Assembly: GCA_027490925.1 (NCBI GenBank)
Contig: JAIXXF010000012.1
Coordinates: 1-64,000, forward strand
Origin: Comamonadaceae bacterium
GTDB taxonomy: Bacteria > Pseudomonadota > Gammaproteobacteria > Burkholderiales > Burkholderiaceae_C
Direction: 5' to 3'
Length of the DNA: 64,000 nucleotides
Positions 27,478-36,501 of this stretch are shown piece by piece (the first letter of the stretch is position 1; each line of letters opens with the position of its first letter). The notes below the pieces were generated by a model that saw nothing but the letters and a program-made list of their open reading frames with translations, did no database searches and had not been told where the DNA came from. The position numbers and the translations under genes are program-made.

Positions 27478-28337
27478 GGAGTTCTTTCGCCAGCATGGTG
27501 TCAACGCCGACCGCGATTGCAGACGCCGACTTTCTGAAGTTCAGAGAGTTTTTCTACAGAAAAACCGGCATCCATTTCGATGAAAGCAAACGCTACTTCG
27601 TAGACAAGCGTTTGTTGGAGCGAATCGCGGGAACCGGCGCAGAGAGTTTTCGCCAGTACTTCATCAACTTGCGGTTTGAAACTGACACAAGCGAGTTGCA
27701 GAAACTGGTCAACGCCATGACGGTCAATGAGACATATTTTTTTCGCGAGGCGTACCAATTCGACTGCATGGTCAACGACATGCTGGATGACATCGCGCAG
27801 CGCAAACGCGCAGGGGAACGCATTCGCATTTGGTCAGTCCCCTCCTCCACTGGTGAAGAGCCTTACAGCATCGCCATCTATTTGCTCGAGCGCTGGGCTC
27901 AAATTGACGACTATGAGGTCGAAATCCTCTCATCAGACATTGACACCGAAGTCTTGGCTGCAGCACAAAGAGGCGTCTACTCGGCCCGCTCGGTCGCCAA
28001 TTTGCCCAAGGCTTACCTCGACAAATACTTTAGGAAGGTCAACGACAACGAGTTTGTGATCTCGCGGGATCTGGTGTCTGCCGTGGAATTCAACCGGGTG
28101 AATCTCACCGACCCTTTGGATACCAAACGGTTTCGCGACATTGACCTGATCTTCTGCCGCAATCTGTTGATCTACTTCGATGAAATGTCGCGGCGTGTGG
28201 CGGCTGAAGGCATGTTCGAGTCACTCAACCCGGGAGGGTATGTCTGTCTGGGTCACTCGGAATCAATGAGCCGGATTTCCAACTTGTTTTCCGTGCGCCG
28301 ATTCCCGGATGCCATGGTCTACCAAAAGCCCATCTGA
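27474..28337 (+). CDS. cheR: Chemotaxis protein methyltransferase CheR
   Basis: CheR methylates Glu residues of receptors with S-adenosylmethionine. The 287-residue protein has the helical N-terminal domain (about 17-85; K-L-V-N-A-M-T-V-N-E-T-Y-F-F-R-E is the strict family motif) and the SAM domain with S-S-T-G-E-E-P-Y-S-I-A-I. Later come I-L-S-S-D-I-D-T and D-L-I-F-C-R-N-L-L-I-Y-F, both standard. The residues before S-T-G-E-E are V-P-S rather than the more usual A-G-C, a small deviation. No VWYRF tail or TPR. It is the pair of cheB on the two sides of the HEAT gene. Confidence 0.95.
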   Translation: MRSSFASMVSTPTAIADADFLKFREFFYRKTGIHFDESKRYFVDKRLLERIAGTGAESFRQYFINLRFETDTSELQKLVNAMTVNETYFFREAYQFDCMVNDMLDDIAQRKRAGERIRIWSVPSSTGEEPYSIAIYLLERWAQIDDYEVEILSSDIDTEVLAAAQRGVYSARSVANLPKAYLDKYFRKVNDNEFVISRDLVSAVEFNRVNLTDPLDTKRFRDIDLIFCRNLLIYFDEMSRRVAAEGMFESLNPGGYVCLGHSESMSRISNLFSVRRFPDAMVYQKPI

Positions 28338-28347
28338 GGAACCCATC

Positions 28348-28788
28348 ATGAAGCAACCGCACATTCTGGTGATCGACGATGCCGCCACCGTGCGCCTATA
28401 CCACCGCAAGATGCTGGGGGATGCCGGGTGGCACGTTGACGAAGCAATCAATGGCCTTGAAGCCCTTGAGAGAGTTGCCAGCCAGCCGGCCGACACGCCT
28501 TTTGACCTGTATGTCAGCGACATCAACATGCCCAAGATGGATGGCTATACGTTTGTTCGCGAACTGCGTCGCATGGACGTGCCGCAAGTGCCAGTGCTCA
28601 TGGTATCCACCGAAGCGCAAGCACAAGACGCCAACGCTGCAAAAGACGCTGGCGCCAACTGCTATCTGGTCAAGCCAGCACGCCCGGCTGAGCTTGTACT
28701 GACCGCAGCCATTTTGATGGGCGATGCCGGTGCCGCCCGCAAGGCAGCTTCGCAGATAGCCAGCGCCTCAACAGGAACCAAGGCATGA
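28348..28788 (+). CDS. CheY-like response regulator with C-terminal tail
   Basis: The 146-residue protein is a single receiver domain (1-125) with acidic pocket D10-D11, phospho-acceptor D58 (S-D-I-N-M-P), the Ser/Thr position in V-S-T and the conserved Lys in L-V-K-P-A. A 20-residue Ala/Ser-rich tail follows. It has no output domain, so it acts by protein binding. The ATG at 28348 sits 10 bases after cheR with an RBS (gagga). The stop overlaps cheA by 4 bases. A second receiver protein is encoded after cheA, so one of them may be a phosphate sink. Confidence 0.92.
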   Translation: MKQPHILVIDDAATVRLYHRKMLGDAGWHVDEAINGLEALERVASQPADTPFDLYVSDINMPKMDGYTFVRELRRMDVPQVPVLMVSTEAQAQDANAAKDAGANCYLVKPARPAELVLTAAILMGDAGAARKAASQIASASTGTKA

Positions 28789-31190
28789 GTATCAACACTT
28801 CTGAGCTGTTGGAGCAATTCACTTTAGAAGCACGCGAATGTCTGGAAGTGGTGGGACAGCGCCTGCTGGATCTAGAGCGGGAGCCGTCAAACCCGGAGCT
28901 GCTCCACAACCTGTTCCGTCAAGTGCACACCCTCAAAGGCAACTGTGGACTGTTTGAGTTCAAGGCTCTGGAGCTATTGGCACACGCTGGAGAGGACCTT
29001 CTGGACCGGGTACGCAATGGTGGCCAGCCCTACACGCCACAGCTGGCCGACGCTCTGCTGAACGCAATGGACTACTGTGCGGAACTGGTCGACCACATCG
29101 CCGCACACGGACAGTTGCCTGTGGTAGCCGCCGATAAAGGTCAGGTCTTGGCCGCCGCGCTACGGGCATTGATCGACATCGATGGCGAAGCGGCCCCATC
29201 CATCAGCGCGACCACTGACAAGTCACCCGAATCGCCTAGCTTTTCGGCCGCCGTAACCGAGGCTGAGCCTGTGCCTGTGCCTGTGTGGGCCCAGTCACTT
29301 TCCCCGGAGTACCACGCCGAAGGTCTCGTGGCCCTTCGGTATGAGCCTGAAGCCAATTGCTTCTTCAAGGGCGAAGACCCGTGGCACACAGCGATTAACA
29401 CGCCGGGACTGGTGCATTTGCATGTCGAGTCCGCTCAACCATGGGCCGAGCCAGACGCCTTCGACTGCTACGCCTGCAACTTGGTCATCGTGGGAGTGAG
29501 CAGTGCACCCAAGGCGTATTTGGAGGAACACTTCCGCTATGTGCCTGATCAGGTGCGTTGGGCTGAAATGGGGGTTGGTAAAAAGGCGAACACCCCCCCC
29601 GGAAATGATGGGATGTCCCAGGATGTGCTGCGGGAGCGAATGCGCCAGATCTGGGACGAGCAACGTGCCCTGCTGGAACGGCCGGGAGTGACCTCAGGCA
29701 CCGTAAATGGTACGCGTTCGGTGGTTGAAAACCTGCATCGGATCTGGGGCGCAATCACTGACAACAACGTACCCAACGCCGATGTTTCCCTGGTACGCGA
29801 AACTCTGCGAACGCTGCCTAGCGGTTCGCAGCCGCTGACGGCATGGATGCAACAGAACCCCATCGGTGGGGACGCCGTACCCTTTGCGACCTCGCAATCC
29901 TCGAGCAGCGATACAGCCTACATGGGGCCGCAACTCGGACCCAAACTGGGGGGGAACCACAGTGGTTTTGGCAGCAGCGGAAGCACTGGCGGCCAAGTTG
30001 AAGACGCCGGAGGCAGCCACCGCGTGCTTAGGGTCTCCCAAGACAAGATCGACCGTCTAATGGATCTGATTGGTGAAATGGTGGTGGCCAAAAATGCCTT
30101 GCCCTACGTGGCTACAAGAGCGGAAACCACGTTCGGCCAGCGTGAATTGGCCCGTGAAATCAAGGCGCAGTACGCTGTCATCAACCGAATCGCTGAAGAC
30201 ATGCAGTACGCCATCATGCAAGTGCGAATGATGCCAGTGGGTACTGTGTTTCAGCGCTTCGGGCGGCTGGTGCGCGACCTGTCAAAAAAGCTTGGTAAGG
30301 ACGTTCAGCTGCTGGTTGAGGGCCAAGACACCGAGGCGGATAAAAACGTGATTGAGGCATTGGCCGATCCATTGATTCACATTTTGCGGAACAGCTTGGA
30401 CCATGGATTGGAACGCCCTGAGGTACGCGTCGCCGCTGGGAAACCACCCACTGGCACCTTGCGGGTGAGTGCGCACCAGGAAGGTGATCGTGTGCTGCTT
30501 GACATCACCGACGACGGCGCGGGCATCGACACCGATCGGGTGCGTGCCAAAGCGATTGAGCGTGGTCTGATTCCAGAGGACCGTGCCAGCACTTTGAGCG
30601 AAGAGGAGGCGCAACAGCTCATATTCCTCCCGGGATTCTCAACCGCTGACACCGTGTCGGACCTGTCAGGACGCGGCGTGGGGATGGACGTGGTGCGCTC
30701 GGCGGTTGAGCGAATCAACGGCACGGTCTCGCTACAAAGCGAGCGCGGCAGAGGGACCTCGTTGTGTTTGTCGCTTCCCCTGTCGATGGCGGTGACCAAT
30801 GTGATGATGGTGGAAACCGGCGACCGGCGTTTCGGCGTGCCCATGGACCTCATCGTTGAAACCGTGCGCGTGCACGCCGAGGAGATTCATCATTTCAAGC
30901 AGGCCCGTACTGTGGTACTCCGCGGGCGAATTGTGCCGCTGCGCGCCATGAATGAACTGTTGGCCATTGACTCAGCACACCGCCCCAACGAGCAGAACGA
31001 ACATGCCGTGTTGGTGGTTCGGAATGGCCGCGAGAACGTGGGGCTGATCGTGGACGACTTTCACGGCACGAGCGACATCATTCTGAAACCCCTCGAGGGG
31101 GTGCTCTCCGGCTTAACTGGCTTTGCAGGCACTGCGCTGATGGGAGATGGCAACGTGCTGATGATCCTCAACCCCAAGGAGTTGCTCTAA
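28785..31190 (+). CDS. cheA: Chemotaxis histidine kinase CheA, with a large unassigned insert
   Basis: CheA phosphorylates CheY and CheB. The 801 residues: Hpt domain (1-110) with phospho-acceptor H48 (F-R-Q-V-H-T-L-K-G-N), an unassigned region of about 185 residues (165-350), a low-complexity Gly/Ser stretch (365-405), dimerisation helices (412-475), a HATPase domain (475-665: N-box near H-I-L-R-N-S-L-D-H, G1 D-D-G-A-G-I-D, G2 G-R-G-V-G-M), and a CheW-like domain (665-801). The unassigned region takes the place of the P2 CheY/CheB-binding domain but does not obviously look like it (Cys/Tyr-rich: F-D-C-Y-A-C-N-L-V-I-V-G-V). All kinase motifs are intact. Confidence 0.95.
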   Translation: MSINTSELLEQFTLEARECLEVVGQRLLDLEREPSNPELLHNLFRQVHTLKGNCGLFEFKALELLAHAGEDLLDRVRNGGQPYTPQLADALLNAMDYCAELVDHIAAHGQLPVVAADKGQVLAAALRALIDIDGEAAPSISATTDKSPESPSFSAAVTEAEPVPVPVWAQSLSPEYHAEGLVALRYEPEANCFFKGEDPWHTAINTPGLVHLHVESAQPWAEPDAFDCYACNLVIVGVSSAPKAYLEEHFRYVPDQVRWAEMGVGKKANTPPGNDGMSQDVLRERMRQIWDEQRALLERPGVTSGTVNGTRSVVENLHRIWGAITDNNVPNADVSLVRETLRTLPSGSQPLTAWMQQNPIGGDAVPFATSQSSSSDTAYMGPQLGPKLGGNHSGFGSSGSTGGQVEDAGGSHRVLRVSQDKIDRLMDLIGEMVVAKNALPYVATRAETTFGQRELAREIKAQYAVINRIAEDMQYAIMQVRMMPVGTVFQRFGRLVRDLSKKLGKDVQLLVEGQDTEADKNVIEALADPLIHILRNSLDHGLERPEVRVAAGKPPTGTLRVSAHQEGDRVLLDITDDGAGIDTDRVRAKAIERGLIPEDRASTLSEEEAQQLIFLPGFSTADTVSDLSGRGVGMDVVRSAVERINGTVSLQSERGRGTSLCLSLPLSMAVTNVMMVETGDRRFGVPMDLIVETVRVHAEEIHHFKQARTVVLRGRIVPLRAMNELLAIDSAHRPNEQNEHAVLVVRNGRENVGLIVDDFHGTSDIILKPLEGVLSGLTGFAGTALMGDGNVLMILNPKELL

Positions 31191-31447
31191 TGGCATTGCA
31201 GTTCGACCAACAACTTGCCACCCTCAGCGGAACAGTGAGTGTGGAAGAGGCTGAAACGCTGGCCACATGGCTCAAAGAGCAGATGGTTGCCACCAACCCG
31301 CTTGGGGTCGCCATGGCGGACTGCGAGCATGTGCATGCTGCCGTGCTCCAAACGCTGCTGGCCCTCAAGCCGCGGCTTCACAGCGAGCCCAAAGCACCCC
31401 TGCTTCGGCAGGTGCTCAGTCATCACCTCGACACAGCCACCGACTAG
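31190..31447 (+). CDS. Small STAS-like protein
   Basis: The 85-residue protein starts in a TAATG overlap with the cheA stop. The pattern, strand L-A-T-L-S-G-T-V-S, helix V-E-E-A-E-T-L-A-T-W-L-K-E-Q, then V-A-M-A-D-C-E-H-V-H-A-A-V-L-Q-T-L-L-A-L, is that of a short STAS domain, the anti-sigma-antagonist fold. The position that is a phosphorylated Ser in SpoIIAA is A/H here, so it may not be phospho-regulated. Similar small STAS proteins occur in type IV pilus-type and alternative chemosensory clusters. The assignment is by fold pattern and context. Confidence 0.62.
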   Translation: MALQFDQQLATLSGTVSVEEAETLATWLKEQMVATNPLGVAMADCEHVHAAVLQTLLALKPRLHSEPKAPLLRQVLSHHLDTATD

Positions 31448-31460
31448 GAAAGAACCCACC

Positions 31461-31826
31461 ATGAAACACGTGTTGCTCGTCGACGACTCTGCAACCATGC
31501 TGATGAGCTTGAAAAACACTTTGGAGATCAGTGGCTTCAAGGTTGATGTGGCCAGCGACGGTCAGATCGCTTTGGACAAAGTCAAAGGTGGTCTCAAGCC
31601 CGACTTGATCATCACCGACATCAACATGCCGAATCTCGATGGCATAGGCTTCATACGCGCTGTGCGGCAAGTTCTGCGCTTCACGCCCATTCTCGCCCTG
31701 ACCACTGAAAGTCAGCAGACCAAGCGCGATGAGGCCAAATCAATTGGTGCCACTGGTTGGTTGGTCAAGCCAGTGGGTGGTGCCGATCTGGTGCGGGTGA
31801 TCAAACAAGTCATTCCCGATGCTTAA
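31461..31826 (+). CDS. cheY: CheY-like response regulator
   Basis: The 121-residue stand-alone receiver starts M-K-H-V-L-L-V-D-D-S-A-T (D8-D9) and has phospho-acceptor D53 (T-D-I-N-M-P-N-L-D-G), T-T-E-S for the switch Thr, and the Lys in L-V-K-P-V. The ATG at 31461 follows an RBS-like stretch (aggaaag); a longer frame upstream overlaps the STAS gene and is not used. In sequence it is closer to the type IV pilus/PilG-PilH and CheY group than the first receiver of this operon. Probable target: motor or pilus, not resolved. Confidence 0.93.
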   Translation: MKHVLLVDDSATMLMSLKNTLEISGFKVDVASDGQIALDKVKGGLKPDLIITDINMPNLDGIGFIRAVRQVLRFTPILALTTESQQTKRDEAKSIGATGWLVKPVGGADLVRVIKQVIPDA

Positions 31827-31835
31827 GGGACAACC

Positions 31836-33104
31836 ATGAGCCGAAAACCAAACGAACCAGGTCCGCGTAGCGTCGTCGTCCTCATGAAGCAAATGCTCAA
31901 CCCCAAGGAACCGGCGGCCTGGGCGGCGATGTCTCTGCTGGCTGCGGCGGTGCTGCCCGTTCTGGCACCGGACTCGTTCAACTACGAACAGTTCAGCTGG
32001 ATGGCGGCAGGTGTGTGTGTGGGTTGGGTGCTGTGTCCGCACCTGAGTCAGACCAAGCACGTCCGCAGTCTGCGCACCAATGAGGTCATCGCCCAAGACA
32101 TCAGCACCTCACAGCAAGCATTCGGAGTGCTCAAGCAGCAAGTCAGCGCCACGATACAAACCTCTGAAACCGCCGTCTTTGCAATGATGGAGCGGATGAC
32201 GCGGGTGCATCGGACCACCACCGCGCTGCGAGAGCGCATCCTGGCCTCGGTTAGCAAATCACAATCGCTCTCAAGCGACTCCTTAGACAAAGCCGGTCGC
32301 GACAGCGTGTCAGTGACACAGTTGGCAGACCACCAAAGAGAATTTGAGACCTTGTGCATCAACAGTGTCTCAAGAGTGCGCAGTGTCGCTACGCAAGTGG
32401 CGCACCTCACGCCGTTGGCAGCCACCATCGCAGACATTTCTCGGCAAACCAACCTGATCGCCATCAACGCCTCAATCGAAGCCGCGCGTGCGGGCAACTC
32501 TGGCGCAGGCTTCAAGGTGGTGGCTTCAGAAGTGCGCCGCCTTTCAACCCAAACATCACAAGCCGCCAAGCAGATCACTGCCGGAATCGAAGAAGCGGCG
32601 CGTTCCATCGAAAGGGAGCTGGAGGCGCTTCAAGGAAGCATGAACAGCGAAACGTCGGATCAGCTGACCGACATTGCACACCACATTGAGGACATGAGCC
32701 GAACGCTGAGCGAGGTGGTGCCTTATCTGGCCGACCTTTCCACAAATATGGACCAGGTGATGCTCGAGGTGACCAACGACATCCTTGGAACACTGGGAGA
32801 AATGCAGTTTCAGGACATCAATCGGCAATTGCTTGAGCAGATCAACCACGCCCTGGGAAGCCTGTCTGCACATTTCGCGCAACTCTACAAACTCATTGAC
32901 GGTCAAGCGCCCCCGCCTCCCATGATGCTGGAGGAGTTGATGCAGGTTTGGACCAGCAACTATGTGATGCACTCACAACGTGTGGCCCACGTGCTGGGCA
33001 CTGGCGGTTCCGGGTCGGGCGAAGTGGTGGTGCCTGACGAGTCGGAAACCGTTGGCAAACTAGAGCTGTCCACCACCAACGGACCACGCATCGAGTTGTT
33101 CTAA
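31836..33104 (+). CDS. Membrane methyl-accepting chemotaxis protein with CheZ-like C-terminal motif
   Basis: The 422-residue protein has two close membrane helices near the N-terminus (about 28-46 and 54-70) with almost no periplasmic loop, so it probably senses within the membrane or cytoplasm. The receptor tip is at about 196-230 ([18 protein letters not shown], then [12 protein letters not shown]). After it, residues 321-335 read [15 protein letters not shown]. The Q-D-x-x-x-Q spacing (D327, Q331) equals the catalytic D-x-x-x-Q of CheZ and CheY phosphatases. A Pro-rich stretch and a short tail end the protein. Its stop overlaps the patatin gene start. Confidence 0.9.
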   Translation: MSRKPNEPGPRSVVVLMKQMLNPKEPAAWAAMSLLAAAVLPVLAPDSFNYEQFSWMAAGVCVGWVLCPHLSQTKHVRSLRTNEVIAQDISTSQQAFGVLKQQVSATIQTSETAVFAMMERMTRVHRTTTALRERILASVSKSQSLSSDSLDKAGRDSVSVTQLADHQREFETLCINSVSRVRSVATQVAHLTPLAATIADISRQTNLIAINASIEAARAGNSGAGFKVVASEVRRLSTQTSQAAKQITAGIEEAARSIERELEALQGSMNSETSDQLTDIAHHIEDMSRTLSEVVPYLADLSTNMDQVMLEVTNDILGTLGEMQFQDINRQLLEQINHALGSLSAHFAQLYKLIDGQAPPPPMMLEELMQVWTSNYVMHSQRVAHVLGTGGSGSGEVVVPDESETVGKLELSTTNGPRIELF

Positions 33105-34321
33105 TGACTGGATTCACCGCCCTGGTCCTAAGTGGCGGTGGGGCGCGGGCGGCCTACCAAGTGGGGGTGCTCAAGGCTTTGTCAAAGATTCGCCGCAGCG
33201 TCCTGACTGGCGAATCGCGTGATGAGAACCCATTCAAAATCATTGTTGGTACCTCTGCAGGGGCCATCAACAGCGCGGCACTGGCCTGTCAGGCAGATCG
33301 CCACGACACGACGGTCGAGATCCTGGCCAAGGTCTGGGCTGATTTCTCCGCAGACCAGGTCTACCGCAGCGATTCGTTGGGCGTGATTCGCAGCGGTGCG
33401 CAGTGGCTCACCATGCTGTCGATGGGTTGGGCTTTGGCTCGGTTCAAACGAATCAAACCCCGCTCCTTGCTCGACAACACACCCCTGGCCGAGCTGCTTG
33501 AGAAATTCATCCCAATGGAGCGGTTGCCCACCATGCTGGCACGCAAGCATCTGCATGCACTGGCAGTGACCGCTTCGAGCTACTCCAGCGGCGAGCATGT
33601 AACCTTCTACAGCGCTGCCAAGCCTATTGAGCAGTTGGTTCGGTCCCAGCGCCTTGCGGTACCCACCCAGCTGATACACGAACATTTGCTGGCGTCCTCC
33701 GCCATCCCGTTTATTTTTCCTGCAAAGCGCATTCACCACCAGACCGCCAGTGGCGCCCATGCCGCTTGGTACGGTGATGGGGCCATGCGACAGACGGCGC
33801 CACTTTCGCCGGCTGTGCACCTCGGTGCTGACAAACTGCTTGTCATTGGGGCAGGCCGGATGCATGAGCCCAAAAGCCTCGGCCGCAGTTCCCCGGCCTA
33901 CCCCACCCTCGCGCAAATTGCTGGACATGCCATGTCCAGTATTTTTTTGGATGCCCTTTCGGTGGACATCGAACGCATGAACCGCATCAACAAGACATTG
34001 GCCTTACTAAGCCCGGAGGCGCTTGCGAACACCCCGTTGCGCCCTTTGAAATGCCTGGTCATCGCCCCGACGCAACGCATCGATGACATCGCAGCACGCC
34101 ACGTACAGCACCTCCCTAGGCCAGTACGGGTGTTGTTGGCTGGAGCCGGAGTGGGGAAAACAGGCCAGCAGAACCAGGGCTCAGCACTGGCAAGTTACCT
34201 TTTGTTTGAAGGTCCATTCACACGCGAACTCATGGCCCTTGGGGAGTCAGATACCCTCGCGCGCGTCGATGAAGTGCATGCATTTTTCGGCTGGCCCGCT
34301 GTAAGCGCAGCCCTCACTTAA
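33104..34321 (+). CDS. Patatin-like phospholipase
   Basis: The 405-residue protein is a Ser-Asp lipid acyl hydrolase of the patatin family: the oxyanion loop G-G-G-A-R-A-A-Y (11-18), nucleophile S51 in G-T-S-A-G (49-53) and the catalytic Asp in D-G-A (D225). It cleaves fatty acids from phospholipids or other lipids. No signal peptide or clear membrane helix, so it is cytoplasmic or membrane-associated. The second half (about 270-400) is unlike plant patatin and may be regulatory. Its ATG overlaps the receptor stop (TAATG), so it is translated from the chemosensory transcript and is probably its output or a regulated enzyme. Confidence 0.9.
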   Translation: MTGFTALVLSGGGARAAYQVGVLKALSKIRRSVLTGESRDENPFKIIVGTSAGAINSAALACQADRHDTTVEILAKVWADFSADQVYRSDSLGVIRSGAQWLTMLSMGWALARFKRIKPRSLLDNTPLAELLEKFIPMERLPTMLARKHLHALAVTASSYSSGEHVTFYSAAKPIEQLVRSQRLAVPTQLIHEHLLASSAIPFIFPAKRIHHQTASGAHAAWYGDGAMRQTAPLSPAVHLGADKLLVIGAGRMHEPKSLGRSSPAYPTLAQIAGHAMSSIFLDALSVDIERMNRINKTLALLSPEALANTPLRPLKCLVIAPTQRIDDIAARHVQHLPRPVRVLLAGAGVGKTGQQNQGSALASYLLFEGPFTRELMALGESDTLARVDEVHAFFGWPAVSAALT

Positions 34322-34608
34322 CGCGCCATCACGGCTTCGCTAAAGCATGTTGCTCTTCTACAGCTCCCACGTTGAGCGGCTGCTTCCATGGGGTTCCAAG
34401 GGCTGCTGCTGGCCGAAAGGTGTCTTACGCGGAGCTGGTCTCGACTGTGCGTAACCACTGCAAAACCGACACCTGATGCAAAGTAGTCAAACTTGAGGTT
34501 TGCACCAAGCGCGGACAAGCATTAGCGTGGTCTACTGGCTACAGTTCAAACCAGCCGAAAAGTCGAAGTGCATCAACTCATCATCATGATGTTGGGAGGA
34601 AGTGATCT

Positions 34609-35049
34609 ATGAACATCAGAATGAAAATTGCGTTTGCTTGCTATTGTTTGATGGGACTGCTTTTGGTAGGTTTCGGCGTCGTGTATTTGCTCCGACAGGA
34701 ATTCATGCCCTACTACTCCGTGGCAGTGGGCCTGCCCTGGGCCGATGTTCCACCCAACTTCCAATTTCTCATACTGGCCTTGATGAAGGCCGTAGGAGGA
34801 GCCATCATTGCCGTCGCACTCGCCCTTTACATCGTGCTGCTCGTGCCATTCCGGGAGGGCGAACGTTGGGCGTTGTGGGCAGTCCCGATTCTGGGGCTGG
34901 TTCAAAGCGCGGCTGCGCTCTACCCCATGAGCTACATTGCATCTAACACCACCGCCAGCCCACCGCTCTGGGCACCTGCCGCTGGCGTATTGCTCATAGT
35001 CTTTGCGTTCGCACTATCGCTGTCCGCCAGTAAGAGGCCGGCGGTATAG
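34609..35049 (+). CDS. Small integral membrane protein of unknown function
   Basis: No family recognised. The 146-residue protein has four hydrophobic segments (about 8-29, 50-82, 88-107, 119-140). A good RBS (gggagga) lies before the ATG. A loop of about 15 residues, rich in Pro and Tyr, lies between the first two helices (F-M-P-Y-Y-S-V). It stands alone between the patatin gene and the next gene and opens the accessory region; the base usage of the flanks is more mixed than that of the che operon. Confidence 0.6.
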   Translation: MNIRMKIAFACYCLMGLLLVGFGVVYLLRQEFMPYYSVAVGLPWADVPPNFQFLILALMKAVGGAIIAVALALYIVLLVPFREGERWALWAVPILGLVQSAAALYPMSYIASNTTASPPLWAPAAGVLLIVFAFALSLSASKRPAV

Positions 35050-35361
35050 CGCTATCCATTGGTAGTGACCAGCACACTTGTTGGCCGCAGTCGGTTCTGT
35101 AATTGATATGTCCACAATCTATTTCGGGTCCAAAGCCGATCGGTCGACACACAGTGCCGGGTCGACTCGGTTTGCAACAACCTCGGCGATCGATCATCGG
35201 GTTTCTGACGGCCGCAAGCGATAAGGCGGTATTGCCGGTCACCCCAGAGCGGCTTGAGGATGCGGGTTAACCAGCGTGACTGCTTGCGGTCTGGCCACTA
35301 GCCTGCAGGCCCAATCGCCGCAATCGGCTGCCACAGTCGGCCGCTCACGCCAACACACACC
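35050..35361. other. Intergenic region, no supported gene
   Basis: 312 bases with scattered stops in all frames. On the minus strand at about 35195-35245 a short stretch translates as T-G-N-T-A-L-S-L-A-A-V-R-N, which looks like an ankyrin-repeat fragment, but it breaks off at once. I see no promoter or terminator I would assign. Confidence 0.35.
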
Positions 35362-36369
35362 ATGTACTTCATCACGAGCCGTATGCCCGTGGAGCGTGCG
35401 ACAGCGCAGCGCGGCCCCGGCATGTCATTCACCTTCGACCTGGAGGACAACGCCTCTGGCCAGGAATTCTTCTGCTGCCAAAAGACAGGCGACAAGACCC
35501 ACGTGGAACTGGGCGGTAAGGCACTGCTGTCAGCGCTCAAGAAAGCGCCATACCGCCAGGTGCTGCTGTACATCCACGGCTTCGCGAACCTGCCGGGCGA
35601 CGTCTTCGCGAACGCACAGGAATTCCAGGACCTGTGTGATGCGAAGAAGAAGGGCGAGGTGCTGGTGCTGCCGGTGATTTGGCCCTGCGACAACGACCTG
35701 GGCATCGTCAAGGATTACTGGGATGACCAGAAGTCCGCCGACCTGAGCGCCTTCGCGCTTGCGCGGATGATGCAGCGCTTCATGGATTGGCGGAACTCGC
35801 CTGAGACCAACCCGGCCGAAGACCCCTGCCTCAAACGTATCAATGTGCTGGCCCATTCGATGGGCAACCGGGTGCTGCGCCAAACCATGGTGAACTGGCA
35901 GAAGAACTACCAGCCGGCCGGTGTGCCGCTGCTGTTCCGCAACACCTTCCTGGTGGCTGCCGACATCGTGAACGAATCTCTGCACCGCGGTGAGCCGGGA
36001 GAACTGCTCAGCCACGCCTCACGCAACGTGGTCGTGTATTACGCGTCGGATGATCTTGCGCTGCGTGCGAGCAAGGTCTCGAACCTGAAGAACGCCGAAG
36101 CGTCGAGACGGCTCGGCCACTCGGGCCCTGAGGACATGGACCGCACGCCCAAGAACGTTTACGCCATCGACTGCGACGACGTCAACACGGATTACGACCC
36201 GCCCAAGGGTCACAGTTACTTCCGCAGTGTCCCGAAGACAAAGAAGCCCGGCGTGGTCTTCGAGCACATCTTCCAGACGATCACCAGCGGCCGGGTGTTT
36301 CCGGACGACGAGACCCGCAAGGCCACCGTATTGCGGTTGGGTAAGCCGGCCAAGGCGGACAAGAAGTGA
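35362..36369 (+). CDS. Alpha/beta hydrolase (DUF900-like)
   Basis: The 335-residue protein shows an alpha/beta-hydrolase core: strand V-L-L-Y-I-H-G-F-A-N (about 67-76), the nucleophile elbow L-A-H-S-M-G-N (S166), an Asp candidate in V-V-Y-Y-A-S-D-D and a late G-H-S-Y that could bring the His. This matches the DUF900 group of predicted hydrolases. No signal peptide, so it should be cytoplasmic. Substrate unknown. The neighbours on both sides run on different themes, so no operon partner is visible. The start has no strong RBS (cacacacacc) but gives the family N-terminus. Confidence 0.75.
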   Translation: MYFITSRMPVERATAQRGPGMSFTFDLEDNASGQEFFCCQKTGDKTHVELGGKALLSALKKAPYRQVLLYIHGFANLPGDVFANAQEFQDLCDAKKKGEVLVLPVIWPCDNDLGIVKDYWDDQKSADLSAFALARMMQRFMDWRNSPETNPAEDPCLKRINVLAHSMGNRVLRQTMVNWQKNYQPAGVPLLFRNTFLVAADIVNESLHRGEPGELLSHASRNVVVYYASDDLALRASKVSNLKNAEASRRLGHSGPEDMDRTPKNVYAIDCDDVNTDYDPPKGHSYFRSVPKTKKPGVVFEHIFQTITSGRVFPDDETRKATVLRLGKPAKADKK

Positions 36370-36397
36370 ACGAAGCGCTCGGCTGACCCACGTTTTA

Positions 36398-36421
36398 ATC
36401 GGCACATCGGTACATCGGCAT
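36398..36421. repeat. Three tandem 8-bp repeats, ATCGGNAN
   Basis: Three adjacent octamers ATCGGCAC, ATCGGTAC, ATCGGCAT lie between the hydrolase stop and the SRAP gene. ATCGGTAC occurs twice more near 39881 and 39894. These could be protein-binding iterons or chance; length is too small to decide. Confidence 0.5.
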
Positions 36422-36501
36422 GACGTGAGACGACCGTCGAGGGTTGGGCGGTCGATGACGGGTTTTGTGGGTAATCGGCCACCGGTTTGGGACTGACCGG
36501 A

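Noticed and set aside
34994-35242. Minus-strand frame with an ankyrin-like T-G-N-T-A-L-S-L-A-A-V-R-N
   Set aside because: Only about 13 residues resemble an ankyrin repeat and the rest does not, even with a frame change; too little for a pseudogene call.
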